NCBI GenBank assembly: GCA_028571685.1
Contig: CM053143.1
Coordinates: 53,995,208-54,059,207 of the forward strand
Source of the DNA: Heterohyrax brucei
Lineage: Eukaryota > Chordata > Mammalia > Hyracoidea > Procaviidae
DNA length: 64,000 bases
Direction: 5' to 3'
Each line of letters opens with the position of its first letter. The stretch's first letter is position 1. Below are positions 47,244 to 58,130 of the stretch, piece after piece. A program made the translations under genes and the position numbers. The notes beneath the pieces were generated by a model that saw only the letters and a program-made list of their open reading frames with translations, ran no database searches and was not told the origin of the DNA.

Positions 47244-47664
47244 CAATACCTATGCAATCCTGTGAAGTTTAAAAGTAGTCATATAGACGAGAATAGATTT
47301 TTACTCCTTTGAAAAGGAAATTCCTCCCAATTTACAAAATTTTGAAAAAAAAAAACACTGAAAAGCATAAAAGGCATGTAAAAATGCACACCACTCTACA
47401 AAAAATATATATATCAATATTATGATTTTTATTTGTATAAATATTATTCTCTTTTATACAATAAAACTGTACTTTGTGTTTTATTTCTTTCCTTTTTTTT
47501 CCTGGTTAACTTTACTACAGCTTTATGAATTTTTTTCCTCAAAAAAAGTCAATTTTTGGTTTTGTTAATATTGTATTATTGTCTATTTCTAATTTCATTA
47601 AATTATGCTGTATTCGTCCTTTTTTATTATTATTATGCTTGCTTTAAGCTTAAATTGTTCACAT
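47244..47664. other. AT-rich tract
   Basis: No gene seen. A run of poly-T/AT low complexity lies next to the abrupt L1 start at about 47665. Confidence 0.45.
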
Positions 47665-50350
47665 TTCTTGTTGAATATCAACTGTTCATAGGCAGATGGT
47701 GTCATCTCTGGGATCTCTATTCTGCTCCATTGATACATCTGTCTGTTTTTGTACCGGTATCAGGCTATTTTGACTACTGTGGCAGTGTAATAGGTTCTAA
47801 AGTTGGGTAATGAGAGGCCTCCCAGTGTGTCCTTCTTTAGTAATGTTTACTTATCCGGAGCTTCTTCCCTTTCCAGACAAAGTTGGTAATTTGTTTCTCC
47901 AGCTCATTAAAAGATGTCACTGGAACTTATATTGGGATTGCATTATGTGAGTAGATTCCTTTGGGTAAAAAAGACATTTTCACAATGTTATCTCTTCCTA
48001 TCCATGAGCAGGGTACGTTTCTCCATTTATGTAAGTCTCTCTTAGTTTTTTGTAGTAAAGATTTGTTGTTGTTTGTAAAGGTCTGTTATTTCTCTGGTTA
48101 AATTTATTCCCAGGTACTTTATCTTCTTAGTGGCTATAGTAAATGGTATAGACTTGGTGATTTCTTCCTTAATAATCTTGTTGTTGGTCTAAAGGAATTC
48201 CACTGATTTCCTTATGCTTATCTTGTATCCTGAGACTTTGCTGAACTTCTCTATCAGCTTGAGTAGTTTCCTTATGGATTCTTTGGGATTCTCGGCATAT
48301 ACAATCATATCATCTGCAAATAGGGAAATTTTTAGTTCTTCTTTGCTGGTGCAGATGCCTTTTATTACTTGGTCTTGTCTAATTTCCTGGTTAGAACTTC
48401 TAGCACAATGATGAATAGAAGATGTGAGAGTGGGCATCCTTGTCTAGTTCCTGTTCTCAAGGGAAATTGTTTCAGTCTCTCTCCTTTCAAGATGATGTAG
48501 GCAGTTGGCTTTCTATAAATGGCCCTTATTGCATTGAGGAATTTGCTGTCTATTCCTATTTTGCTGATAGTTTTTAGCGTGAATGGGTGTTGGACTTTAT
48601 CAAATGACTTTTCTGTATCAGTGGACAAGATCAGGTGATTCTTGTCTTCTGTGATATTTATGAGGTTGATCACATTAATTGTTTTTCTAATGTTGAACCA
48701 GCCTTGTATCCCTGGTATGAATCCAACTTGGTCATGATGGATTATTTTTTGGATATGTTGGTATATTCTATTGGCAAGAATTTTGTTGGAGATTTTTGCA
48801 TCAAGATTCATGAGTGATATCAGTCTGTAGTTCTCCTTTTGGGTTGGGTCTTTCCCTGGCTTTGGTATCATGGTTATGCTGGCTTCATAGAATGAATTTG
48901 GGAGCATTCCATCCCTTTCTATACTGTGAAATAATCTTAGTAATATTGGAGATAACTCTCCTCTAAAAGTTTGGTAGAATTCTTTAGTGAAGCCATCTGG
49001 GCATGGGCTTTTTTTTTTTTTTTTTGGTTGGCAGTTTTTGGACGACTTTTTCAATCTCTTCCTTTATGATGGGTTTATTAAGGTGTTCTGCTTCACCTTC
49101 TGATAATTTTGGTAGGTAATATGAATTAAGGAATTTGTCTATTTCCTCTAGGTTTTCAAATTTGTTAGAGTACAGTCTTTCATAGTATTCAGCTATGATA
49201 TTATTGATTTCTGTTGGATCTGTTGTGACACCTCCCCTCTCATTTCTAATTGGGGTTATTTGTTTCCTTTCTTGTTTTTCTTTAGTAAGTTTAGCCAGTG
49301 GTTTGTCAATTTGGTTGATCTTTTCAAAAAAAAAAACAGTTTTTGGTCTTTTCGTTTTTTTTAATTGCTCTTCTATTCTCTAATTCATTTAGTTCTGCTC
49401 TAGTCTTAATGATACGTTTTCTTCAGTGTCTGAGGGGTTCTTCTGTTGTTCTCTCTCTACTTGTTCAAGCTTTAGGGTCAGTTCTTTGATTTGGCTTCTT
49501 TCTTCCTTCCAGATATGTGCATTTATGGAGGTAAACTGACCTCTGAGCATTGCTTTGACTGCATCCCATAGTTTCTGGTAGGCAGTGTTTTTGTTCTCAT
49601 TGCAATCCATAAACTTCTTTATTTCATCCTTGATTTCTTCTATAACCTATGGTTTTTGGAGAAAGATGTTGTTCAGTTTCCATGAGTTCCACTTTCTATC
49701 TATTTTTTTTTCTGCTATTGATTTCAACTTTTGTGGATCTATGACCTGAGGAGATGCTTTGCATTAATTCAGTGGTATGGATTTTGTTGAGAATTGCTTT
49801 ATATCCTAACACATGGTCTATTCTGGAGAATGTTCTATGTGCACTGGAGAAGAAGGTATAGTTATCCACTGTTTGACAGAAAGTTCTGTATATGTCAGTG
49901 AGGCCTAGATGGTTAATGGTGGCAATAAGGTCTTCTGTGTCTTTACTGAGTGTTTTTCTAGGTGACCTGTCCAATACTGAGTGGAGTGTTAAAGTCTCCT
50001 GCTATTATTTTGGATTAATCTATCACCGTTTTGAGTGTAATCAGTGTTTCTTTCATGTATTTAGGTGCACTAATATTAGCCAAAAGCCAAGTGTCATCAA
50101 GTCGGATCCATACTAGGTGCATAAATATTTAATATTGTTAAGTCCTGCTGTGTATTGAACCTTTCAGCAACAGTGTCCATTCTTGTCCATGATGGTGGAT
50201 TTTACATTAAAATCGATTTTATATGAGTTTAGAATTGCCACACCTGCTCTTCTTTGTTCATTATCAACTTGATGTATATTCTTCCATCCTTTAATTTTCA
50301 GTTTCTTCCTATCTTTAAGTCTAAGGTGAGTTTCTTTCAGCAACATATAG
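47665..50350 (-). pseudogene. L1 ORF2 relic, best-preserved RT in the window
   Basis: The minus-strand frame 48365-49054 (229 codons) covers the start of reverse transcriptase: [20 protein letters not shown], then [20 protein letters not shown], then [15 protein letters not shown] (motif A) and [18 protein letters not shown] (motif B region). 48189-48437 continues in another frame with the catalytic [16 protein letters not shown] (motif C), so a frameshift lies between motifs B and C near 48400. 49696-49974 and 50164-50346 carry endonuclease pieces (KETHLRLKDRKKLKIKGW, where the Glu of ETH is a catalytic residue). The C-terminal Cys-rich region is deleted. Confidence 0.92.
50080..50109 (-). 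mobile_element. Ultrashort SINE-tail insertion (30 bp)
   Basis: ccaaaagccaagtgtcatca plus 10 bases lie between atattag (50073-50079) and atactag (50110-50116), inside the ORF2 endonuclease region. The first L1 lacks it at the matching site near 7195. Confidence 0.85.
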
Positions 50351-50797
50351 ATGGGTCATGACTTTGATCTAAGATGTCACTCAATGTCTCTTTACTGGAG
50401 CATTCAGTCCATTCACATTCAATGTAATTATTGATAGCTATGTATTCAGTGCTGACATTGTGATATGTTTATTTTTGTATTGATGTTTTCTCTACTGTTC
50501 TTATTAATCTGTTCTGCGAGATTCTTCTTTGGGAGTTGATTTTTCACCTTTTCAGGATTGGTTTTATGATTGTTGAGACTCCTGTGTTACATTTCTTGAC
50601 ATGGTATGTTGCTTCTTTATTGTGCTTTATGGCTGCCCCTATGATTTCTCTTAATAAACTACAAGTTTTGATTGCCACCAGTCTTGTCAACTTCTTCTCT
50701 ACCTGGAAGGATTATAATGACTGTAAAACATCCCACTTTTTAATATGATGATATCACAGTTTACATGATATGATCACTAGATCATTTTTTTTCACTG

Positions 50798-51775
50798 TTA
50801 CAGCTTTGATTGTGCTGAGCCTTCCTTAACTGAGTAGGATTCTGGATAATGTGTCCCTCTAAAACATGAAGTTAGTGGTTTTGTTCTTCCAAGCCAAGAT
50901 ATTCTTTCAGTATTTCTTTGTAGCTTTGGTTTGGTTTTTACAAAGTCTCTGAGTTTTTGTTTCTCTGCAAATGTCTTCATTTCATTTTTATATTTGAAAG
51001 ATAGTTTTGCAGGATACATAATTCTTGGTTGGAAATTCTTCTCCTTCAAGGCTTTGAATGAGTCATGCCACTGTCCCTGTGCCAGCATCATTTCTGCCAA
51101 GAAATCTAACAAAGTCCTTCAGGGTTTCCCTCTGAATGTTAGTTTTGCTTTGAGTCTTGCTGCCTTTAAGAGTTTCTGCTTAGGTTTCATTTTGTTGAGC
51201 TTGGTTTTACTTCTTGAAGTCTTTCTATTAAGATCTATATTGAGTGGTGTTTGATACGCATCTTGGATACCTATATTCTCTTCTTTCATCATTTCTGGGC
51301 AGTTTTCTGTCAGTGGCTCAGCAACAATACTCTCTGTGTTCTCAGGTGTCTCACCATGTTCAGGGACTCCAATTAATCATAGATTGTTCTTCTTAATAGA
51401 GTCCCACATGGTTCTTAATGCTTCCTCATTTTTCTTGTTTCTTTTTTCCAATTTATCCTCATAGATACTGGCACCCGTAGCTCTGTTTTCCAAATCAAAA
51501 AGTCTCATTTCCACTTGTTCCAGTCTGTTTTCTTTGCTTTGAATTGAATTTTCTAGGTCTCTGATTTTTGTTCTTGATCATTGGATTTCCAAATACTGAT
51601 GTTCCATCAGATTGAACGTCTTGCTTAATTTTTCATTTTGCCCTGCTACAGTTTGTATAAGGTCTAGGAGAGCTCTCTCTGTACTCCTTTTGTATTCGCC
51701 TTCTGGTACTTTCATAAAAGCTTCTTCATCTGGGAAGTTCTGAGGTGGTTTCTTTTGGGAGCCTTCTGATGCCAT
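50798..51775 (-). pseudogene. L1 ORF1 relic
   Basis: The start is placed at 51775, where the frame reads MASEGSQKKPPQNFPDEEAF, parallel to the ORF1 start at 9730. 51578-51775 covers the N-terminal part leading to the coiled coil (LLDLIQTVAGQNEKLSKTFN). 50798-51112 covers the C-terminal domain (WHDSFKALKEKNFQPRIMYP, then FKYKNEMKTFAEKQKLRDF). The RRM between them (about 51115-51575) is in other frames or broken by stops. The protein would coat L1 RNA. Confidence 0.9.
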
Positions 51776-52845
51776 AGGTGATTTCCTGGTTACCGCTTTC
51801 TCCAGAGTTTGTTGCATTTTTGGCTTTATGTGGGTCAATAGAGCTGGGAGAGATGCTGTGAAGATGGACCACAGTTGTTTCTCTAGGCTGTCTTCAAATG
51901 AGAAAAAGTATTTGACAACTTCCAAAGTCAATCACGTTTTCAGGTGTATACATCCCTCTTCCCAGCTGGCAAAGTGATCACCTCTGAATCGAACCCCAGG
52001 TGTTATAAACTAGCTCAAAATACAGAAGGGCTACTGGCCTGCTGGCCTCTGCTGTCAGGCCCCAGCTGTAGGCTATACTGTGTAGAATTCTGCTTTTCTG
52101 CTGGAAAAGCAGTCTCTTCTGGGTAGACACTGCCTTCCAGCCCAGGAATTAGGTCCAGCCGAGGCTTCCATATGGATGACTCCTCCTCCAAGTGAAATAA
52201 AATGGCATCCCACACAAGCTCGTCACCTGTCTGGGACCAGGCTCCTGACGGAAAGGGAGGTGAAAAGTGCCGAGATGCCTAGAGGCCCCAGCCTCAGGCT
52301 ACACTGTGCAAAACACTGCCACCCTGGTGGAAAAGCACTCTCCCCCTGGCAGGTACCACCTCCCAGCCTAGCAACCAAGTCTAGCCAGGGCCTCTGCCTG
52401 GGCTTCTCCATTTCCCAGTGGATCAAGATGGCATCCCACACAAGAGCATCTGTACAGCTACCACATGGTGGAGGCAGAAAGATAGGCCAGAGGAGCCGAG
52501 ATGCATAGAGTCCAAAGCCAGGCTCTCAGAACATGACAATTACACTTGCCAGTCCCACCAGCAATGTGTCTGGGACCAGATGCTAGTTAAGTCCCAGCTC
52601 TGGCCACTGGTCAAGATAGAGGGAAAAAAAATTGAAATAGTGAGTTACCTTCAGTCTGTGCTGAGAATGGGGTCAGTGAAAGAGAGGAGGATTTGTGTTC
52701 AGTGGTATGAAGTCCAAATTAACAGCCCTATGCCACATCCCAGTGCTCACTAGGTGTCCAGAAGGCTCCATTTAATTATCATTTCAGGTCTTGGTTTCCA
52801 GAGGGATTTAGGGAGATGTGCATTTAGTCTTCCATCTTGACTCTC
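51776..52845 (-). promoter_or_regulatory. L1 5' UTR (ancestral internal promoter region)
   Basis: It is more GC-rich than the rest of the window and contains two tandem-like units: aagtgaaataaaatggcatc (about 52191) and cagtggatcaagatggcatc (about 52419) each follow a similar block. L1 5' UTRs of this kind carry an internal promoter. Whether this copy has any activity is unknown. Confidence 0.55.
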
Positions 52846-53677
52846 TTGTGCTCACATTTCTCTAGTTTCCCAAAACGAAAGCTTACTCTATTTATTTTAG
52901 ATGTTTAATGGTGTAAATTTTATTTTAATTACTGATTTTGCTGTTAGACATTCTTTTTTAAGTTCTATTTTAATTTTCACTTTGTTCAAAAAGATTAATT
53001 TCTCTTGAAATTTCTCCTTTGACCCATGGATTACTTAAAAGTAAAGGACTCAATTTACAAATAATTTTTTCCAGTTATCTTTGTGATTGTTTTCTAGTTT
53101 AATATCATAGTGATTGTAAAACATATTTTTCATAATTTGTATTCTCCTAAGTTTGTTCAAGTGTCTTTTATGGCCAAGAGTGTGATCTATCTTGGTGAGT
53201 GTTACACATGAGCTTGAGAACACTGTGTTCTTCCATTGCTGAGTAGAGTATTCTATAATATCAATTTAATCAAGTTGAGTGACAAGTTCATTTTAGTGCA
53301 TCTGTAGCCTTATTTTCTGCTTGTTTAATCTGTCAATTACTGACAGTGGTAAGCTGAACATCTCAACTATAGTGGTGAATTTACCCATCCCTTCTTGCAG
53401 TCTATCAGCTTTTGACTAATGTGTTTTGCACCATCATGTTAGGAGCATACTCATTTTGATTCATTATGTCTTCTTAGAAAATTGACCATTTTATCTTTGT
53501 TTAATACTCATTTTTATATTTGATAATTCTACTTGTTCTTAAGTCTGCATTATGTAAAATTAGCATAGCTACTTCAGCTTTATTTACTTATTTTAGAGTA
53601 GCATGGTGTATCTTTCTGCATTCCTTTACTTTTAAGTATTTATATCTTTATATTTTAGTGGATTTTCTGAGGCCAAA

Positions 53678-54600
53678 TGTTGTTCTTAGGTGCTGTCTGG
53701 TCAATTCTGACTCAGAGAGACAGAACAAAAGAGTGTCTGATACTGTGTTGTCCTCACAATCATGGTTATGCTTGGGCCCGTTGTTGCAGCCACATGTCAG
53801 TCCATTTATTTGAGGTTCTTCTTCAATTTTTCTGACCCTCCAAAAAGTATCATGTCCTTCTTCATAGAGTAATCCCTCCTGATAACATGTCCAAGTATGT
53901 GAGAGGTAATTGTGTCATCTTTGCATCTAAAGAGCATTCTAATTGTATTTCTTCCAAGACGTATCTGTCTGTTCTTTCAGCAGTGCATAGTATATTCAAC
54001 ATTCTTCACTAACTCAATTCAAAGGTGTCAATTCTTCTTCAGTCTTCCTTACTCATTTTCCACTTTCTACTCCTTTGTTTGAAGTCAGATGCACCTTAGT
54101 CTTCAAGATTCTTAGTCTTTGAAGAGGTCTTTTCATTAGGTTTGCCTCAAGTCTGTTGCTTCCATAGTTTTTGATTATCCTTCCAAATAGAATGAAATCT
54201 TTGACTTGGCTTGACAACTTCAGTCTCTTCTCCACTTATCACTATGTTGCTTATTGGTTTAGTTGTGAGAATTTTTGTTTTCTTTATGCTGAGGTATAAT
54301 CCACACTTAAAACTGTGTAGCCTTTGATCCTTGTCAATAAGTGTTTCAGATTCTCTTCACTTTCTCAAGCAGAGTTGTGGTATCTGAATAATGAAGTTTA
54401 TGAGTCTTCCTCTACTTCTGATACCCTTTTATTCTTCATATCATCCAGCTCCTCAGTTATTTGCTCAGCACACAAATTGAGTAAGCACATGGAAGGATAC
54501 AACCCTGACGCATACCTTTCCTGACTTTAAACCATGGCATACCACTTTGTTCTGTTCAAATGACTGTTTCTTGATCTATCATCATGAACTTAATTGTGTA
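53678..54600 (-). mobile_element. RTE LINE 3' half
   Basis: It begins with the RTE 3' end in reverse (ttgttcttaggtgctgtctg) and follows the RTE through tgggcccgttgttgcagcca and ccaagtagaatgaaat-type sequence to the RT motif region near 54520 (acaaccctgacgcatacctt). It is 5' truncated, and stops are frequent. Confidence 0.88.
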
Positions 54601-54962
54601 TTTATATAGACATTTATAGATTTTAAGATATTTTCATATATTTGTACATATTTTTATATTTATTTACATATAAACAAATACAGTTGAGCTTTTCTTTTTA
54701 TTCTTTATAAAAATGTTTGTAGCTACTGTGTTTAGATTATTAACAGGTAAGATGATTACAGATAGACTTGAATTATTATGTACAATATGCATAACTATTT
54801 TGTACCTGTTGCATTTGCTCTTTGTTTTTTTTTTTTTTTCTTTGCCTTCACTCTCTTCTGTGGTTTAAATAGAACATTTTGTACAATAACATTTCATTCC
54901 CTTTCATAAAGTATCAATTACAGTTCTTTTAAAAAAATTTTAGTGGTTGCTCTACTTTATAA

Positions 54963-55200
54963 TACAGTAAAATCTTTGCAAGTCTGAACCTGGGTAATGC
55001 AGAAATCTGTCAGATGAAAAAAAACTGAAATATTTTACACTAAAACAAGAGAGCACAAAACACACTAAGTCTGTACCTCACCAAGGCAGAAAATTTGCAG
55101 AATCCAGAAAAACAAGGCAGTTACATTGAGTTCTAGATCTTTCAAGTTTCACTGCATACACTTTTTAATAGCTTAATTCTACTATCAAGTAACATCATAC
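54963..55200 (+). mobile_element. Possible DNA-transposon-derived (MITE-like) element
   Basis: It begins tacagtaaaatctttgcaag after a TA and has a body not related to the other families. The start resembles ends of Tc1/mariner-class MITEs, but no matching inverted end was found. Confidence 0.3.
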
Positions 55201-55299
55201 CATTTCATACCTATTGCCAACAACTTATTACAATTTTTTTCTGCTTCTTCTTCCCATCCTTGGTTACACTGTTGTCAATTATTTTAATTAGCCAAATAT

Positions 55300-55350
55300 T
55301 ACAGTTGTTATGAGTCAGAATGAACTGGAAAGGAATGGATTTGAGTTTCC
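55300..55350 (+). mobile_element. AfroSINE 3' end fragment
   Basis: gttatgagtcagaatgaact and an atggatttgagtttcc tail only. Confidence 0.65.
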
Positions 55351-55613
55351 TACTACAGTCAGACAATACATTATTAGAACTCTAACCCTACAGTTGTCTC
55401 TTAGATCATTTAAGAATGAGAAAATAAGACGTTTCATTTTACAATCATTTATTCCTTCTCTAATATTCATTTATTTTTTGTAAATCTAAGTTTCTAACCT
55501 ATATTGTTCTCCTTCTGTTTGACAAACTTTTAACATTTCTTCCATGAAAGGTCTGCTGTCAATAAATTCTTTCAGTTTTTCCTTGTTTGAGGAAGATTTT
55601 ATTTCTCCTTTAT

Positions 55614-55650
55614 ATCCGACTCGACGGCACTTGGCTTTTTTTTGGCTTGG
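55614..55650 (+). mobile_element. Ultrashort SINE-tail insertion (37 bp), plus orientation
   Basis: atccgactcgacggcacttg followed by a T-run and ttggcttgg lies between ctttat copies at 55608-55613 and 55651-55656. It has the variant tail in sense orientation, inside an L1 ORF1 relic. Confidence 0.8.
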
Positions 55651-55896
55651 CTTTATCTTTAAGGGGTAATTTTGCTGGAGATAGAATTCCAGGTTGCTGG
55701 ATTTTCGTCTTTTCAACTCTTCAAATGTTTCTCTCTATTCTTTTCTTGCTAACATGGTTTCTGGTAAAAAGTCCACAGTATGTCTTATCATTATTACATT
55801 ATAATTAAAGTATTTTTCCTCCTCTCTGTTTTTTTTTTTAAAAAAATTTCTTTTTGTTTTGGGCATTGCAATTTGAATATGATATGTCTGTGTGAG

Positions 55897-55900
55897 TGTA

Positions 55901-55936
<36 letters not shown>

Positions 55937-55940
55937 TGAG
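55897..55940. repeat. Compound microsatellite (TG)n(AG)n
   Basis: About nine TG/GT units are followed directly by about nine AG units. Confidence 0.95.
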
Positions 55941-56164
55941 TATGTCTATTTTACTTTGTTTTTGTTTGCTTTGGTTAACTTTGGATATTTAGTCTACTTT
56001 ATGTTATTTTAGCTTCCTGGATTTGTGGTGAGTATATGTCATTAACTTTGGAAACTTGGCCATTATTAATTCAATTGTTTTTTCTGCTCTATTTTTTCCT
56101 TCCTTCTGTATTCTAATTGGCTGGCTCTGTATTCTAATTAAGAGATTAGATATAAATATTTATA

Positions 56165-56545
56165 TCACTTTTACTTATAATTGTCAAAACCTGGAAGCAA
56201 CCAAGATGTTCTTCAATAGGTGAATGGAGAAACAAACTTTGATTTGTATGTTCAATAAGATACAATTCGTAGATCAAAAGTGAAGGTTTATCAAGTTATG
56301 AAAAGACATAAATGCATCTTAATTTGTATTGTTAAGTGAAATAAACCATTTTGAAAAGCTACCTATCATACAATTCTATTTATAAGTTACACTTGAAAAG
56401 ACAAAACTAAAGCATCTGCTATAGTTGCCAACATTTAAGAAAGTGAGAGTTAAATATAGGCTGCAATGCGTTTGTGAAAACCCAAACAATTTTAAAAAAC
56501 AAAAGTGAACTGTAATGCATCCAGAATTTATACACGTAAACTAAA
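56165..56545 (+). mobile_element. Old L1 3' UTR fragment (plus strand)
   Basis: It begins in the L1 ORF2 C-terminal pattern (aacctggaagcaaccaagat) and continues in an L1M-like 3' UTR. It is oriented opposite to the L1 at 52860-56150, which it touches. Confidence 0.65.
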
Positions 56546-56722
56546 AAACAAACATGTTACCCCTGAGTAGACTCAGACTGATACCAACCCTACAGCACAG
56601 AGAACAACTGCCTCATATGGTTCCCAAGGTGGTTATCATTATAGAAGCAGATTGTCACATCTTTCTCCAGTAAAGTGGTTGGTGGGGTCAAACCAATGAC
56701 CTTTACGTTACCAGCTGAGAGC
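56545..56722 (-). mobile_element. AfroSINE, long form
   Basis: The tail side is diverged. The body gagaacaactgcctcatatg and the long-form block gcagattgtcacatctttct are clear. Confidence 0.75.
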
Positions 56723-57155
56723 ATATAGGTATACACATACACACATAGATTTAATTTTATGGGTATAAAATTAAAGGTATCCAAAATTTATGTATGAATA
56801 CTTGATGTGATGAGATAGGACTCTTTACCTCTTTACATCTAATCTTCATCCCCAAAGCTTTGTTCAGCCTAATCATGACAAGAATATCCAACCATTCTCA
56901 ATTAAGGACATTCAGCATCAGTACCGCCAAAGCCAGGTGCCGTACTCTACTCAGTTCTATTACCCTGCTCTTCTGTACTGCCAAAGTCATTAAAAGATAA
57001 AAGAGTCTGAGAAACAGTCACAGTCAAGAAGAACCTAAGAAGAAATGATGACTTAATGTGAAGTTGTACCCTGGAGGGGATTCTGGGATGGTTGAAAGCC
57101 ATCAGGTGACAACTTAGGAAATCTAAATAAAATGCGGACTTCAGTTAGTGAAGTT

Positions 57156-57365
57156 TTTTGGTGGTCCAAATGGTTTGCTTTCCATTACTAACCTAAATAT
57201 TAACTTTAAGGTTGATATTTCAAATTCACCTAGTGGCACAGTGGAAGAAAGACCTCAAAATCTGCCTCTGTAAAGAGCAAAGCTGAGAAAATCCTGTGGA
57301 GCATGTCTACTCTGTGTTCTGTGGGGTTACTGTGAGTCAAAATGTACTGAAAAACAACAGATATT
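57156..57365 (+). mobile_element. AfroSINE, old long form
   Basis: ttttggtggtccaaatggtt head, cacctagtggcacagtggaa block, ggagcatgtctactctgtgt body. Confidence 0.72.
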
Positions 57366-57665
57366 TTTGGTTAATAATAATGCATCAATTTTGATTTATT
57401 AATTGTGAGAAATGTTTTATTTTAATATAAGATACTGCTAACAACAGAAATGGGTATGAGGCTTATAAGGACTCTCCGTAAAATCTTCCCCCTTTTTCTG
57501 TGAATCTAAATATACTAAACTAAATAATTCCTTAAAAATAAACAAGGTTATTTATCTGCATACACTTCTTTGTGGCCTATAACTAGTTTTCACTTAACAG
57601 TATATTATAACATTTTCTACGACAATAAATATTTTTATTCAATATTGCCTTCTCTGTTGCGTGTG

Positions 57666-57822
57666 CAGAGTCCTGGGGTGCAGTGATTAATAGCTTGTCT
57701 GCTAACCTACAAATTGGTTCTTCAAATCTACTAGCCACTCCTTAGAAACTCCATTTAGCAGTTCTACACGATCTGGTACAGTCACATGAGTCAGAATTAA
57801 CTTGATGGCAAAAAGTTTGAGT
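57666..57822 (+). mobile_element. AfroSINE, short form
   Basis: agagtcctggggtgcagtga head, gtctgctaacctacaaattg box, gcagttctacacgatctggt body. Confidence 0.85.
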
Positions 57823-57969
57823 ATCACATGTGTACATATGTTAACTTCACACATTATAACTTTTAGAATTCATATCCCTACTTCTCTTCTCATACAATTT
57901 TAAGTGAAAGAGACAGAATTTGAGAAACATTATTTTTTAAAAAAAGAACCTTAATAGCTAAATAATATG

Positions 57970-58130
57970 AGGAAGCTCTGATAACACAGTGGCTAAGAAC
58001 TACAGCTACTAACCAGAAGGTTAGCAGTTCTAATCTACCAGGGGCTCCTTGCAAACTCCATGGGGCAGTTCTGCTCTGTCCTATAAGGTCTCTATAAGTC
58101 AAAATCTTCTGTATGGCAACAGGGTTGGTC
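57970..58130 (+). mobile_element. AfroSINE, short form
   Basis: gaggaagctctgataacaca head, tggggcagttctgctctgtc body, atggcaacagggttggt tail. Confidence 0.88.

Larger units (their letters stand above)
47665..52845 (-). mobile_element. L1 with intact 5' end but missing 3' third
   Basis: The 5' end on the complement (agtcaagatggaagacta at about 52845) matches that of the L1 at 3002-11386. The left edge at about 47665 (gttgaatatcaactgttcat) falls inside ORF2, corresponding to about 5105 in the first L1. The last about 2.1 kb, including the ORF2 C-terminal part and 3' UTR, is absent with no poly-T. It holds ORF1, the ORF2 endonuclease and most of RT, all broken. A 30-bp SINE piece sits at 50080-50109. 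Confidence 0.92.
52860..56150 (-). mobile_element. Older L1 (L1M-like) split by an RTE
   Basis: 52860-53675 matches antisense ORF2 endonuclease-side sequence (cctttgacccatggattact; gagtgtgatctatcttggtg). 54640-54960 is inter-ORF-like. 55480-56150 matches antisense ORF1 C-terminal sequence (gtaattttgctggagataga). It is more diverged than the neighbouring L1. An RTE sits at 53678-54600, a possible DNA element at 54963-55200, and a SINE tail at 55614. Confidence 0.72.

Noticed and set aside
56925-56946. caaagccaggtgcc between two gtac copies, resembling the ultrashort SINE group
   Set aside because: Only about 17 bases and a 4-bp repeat; too short to separate from chance.
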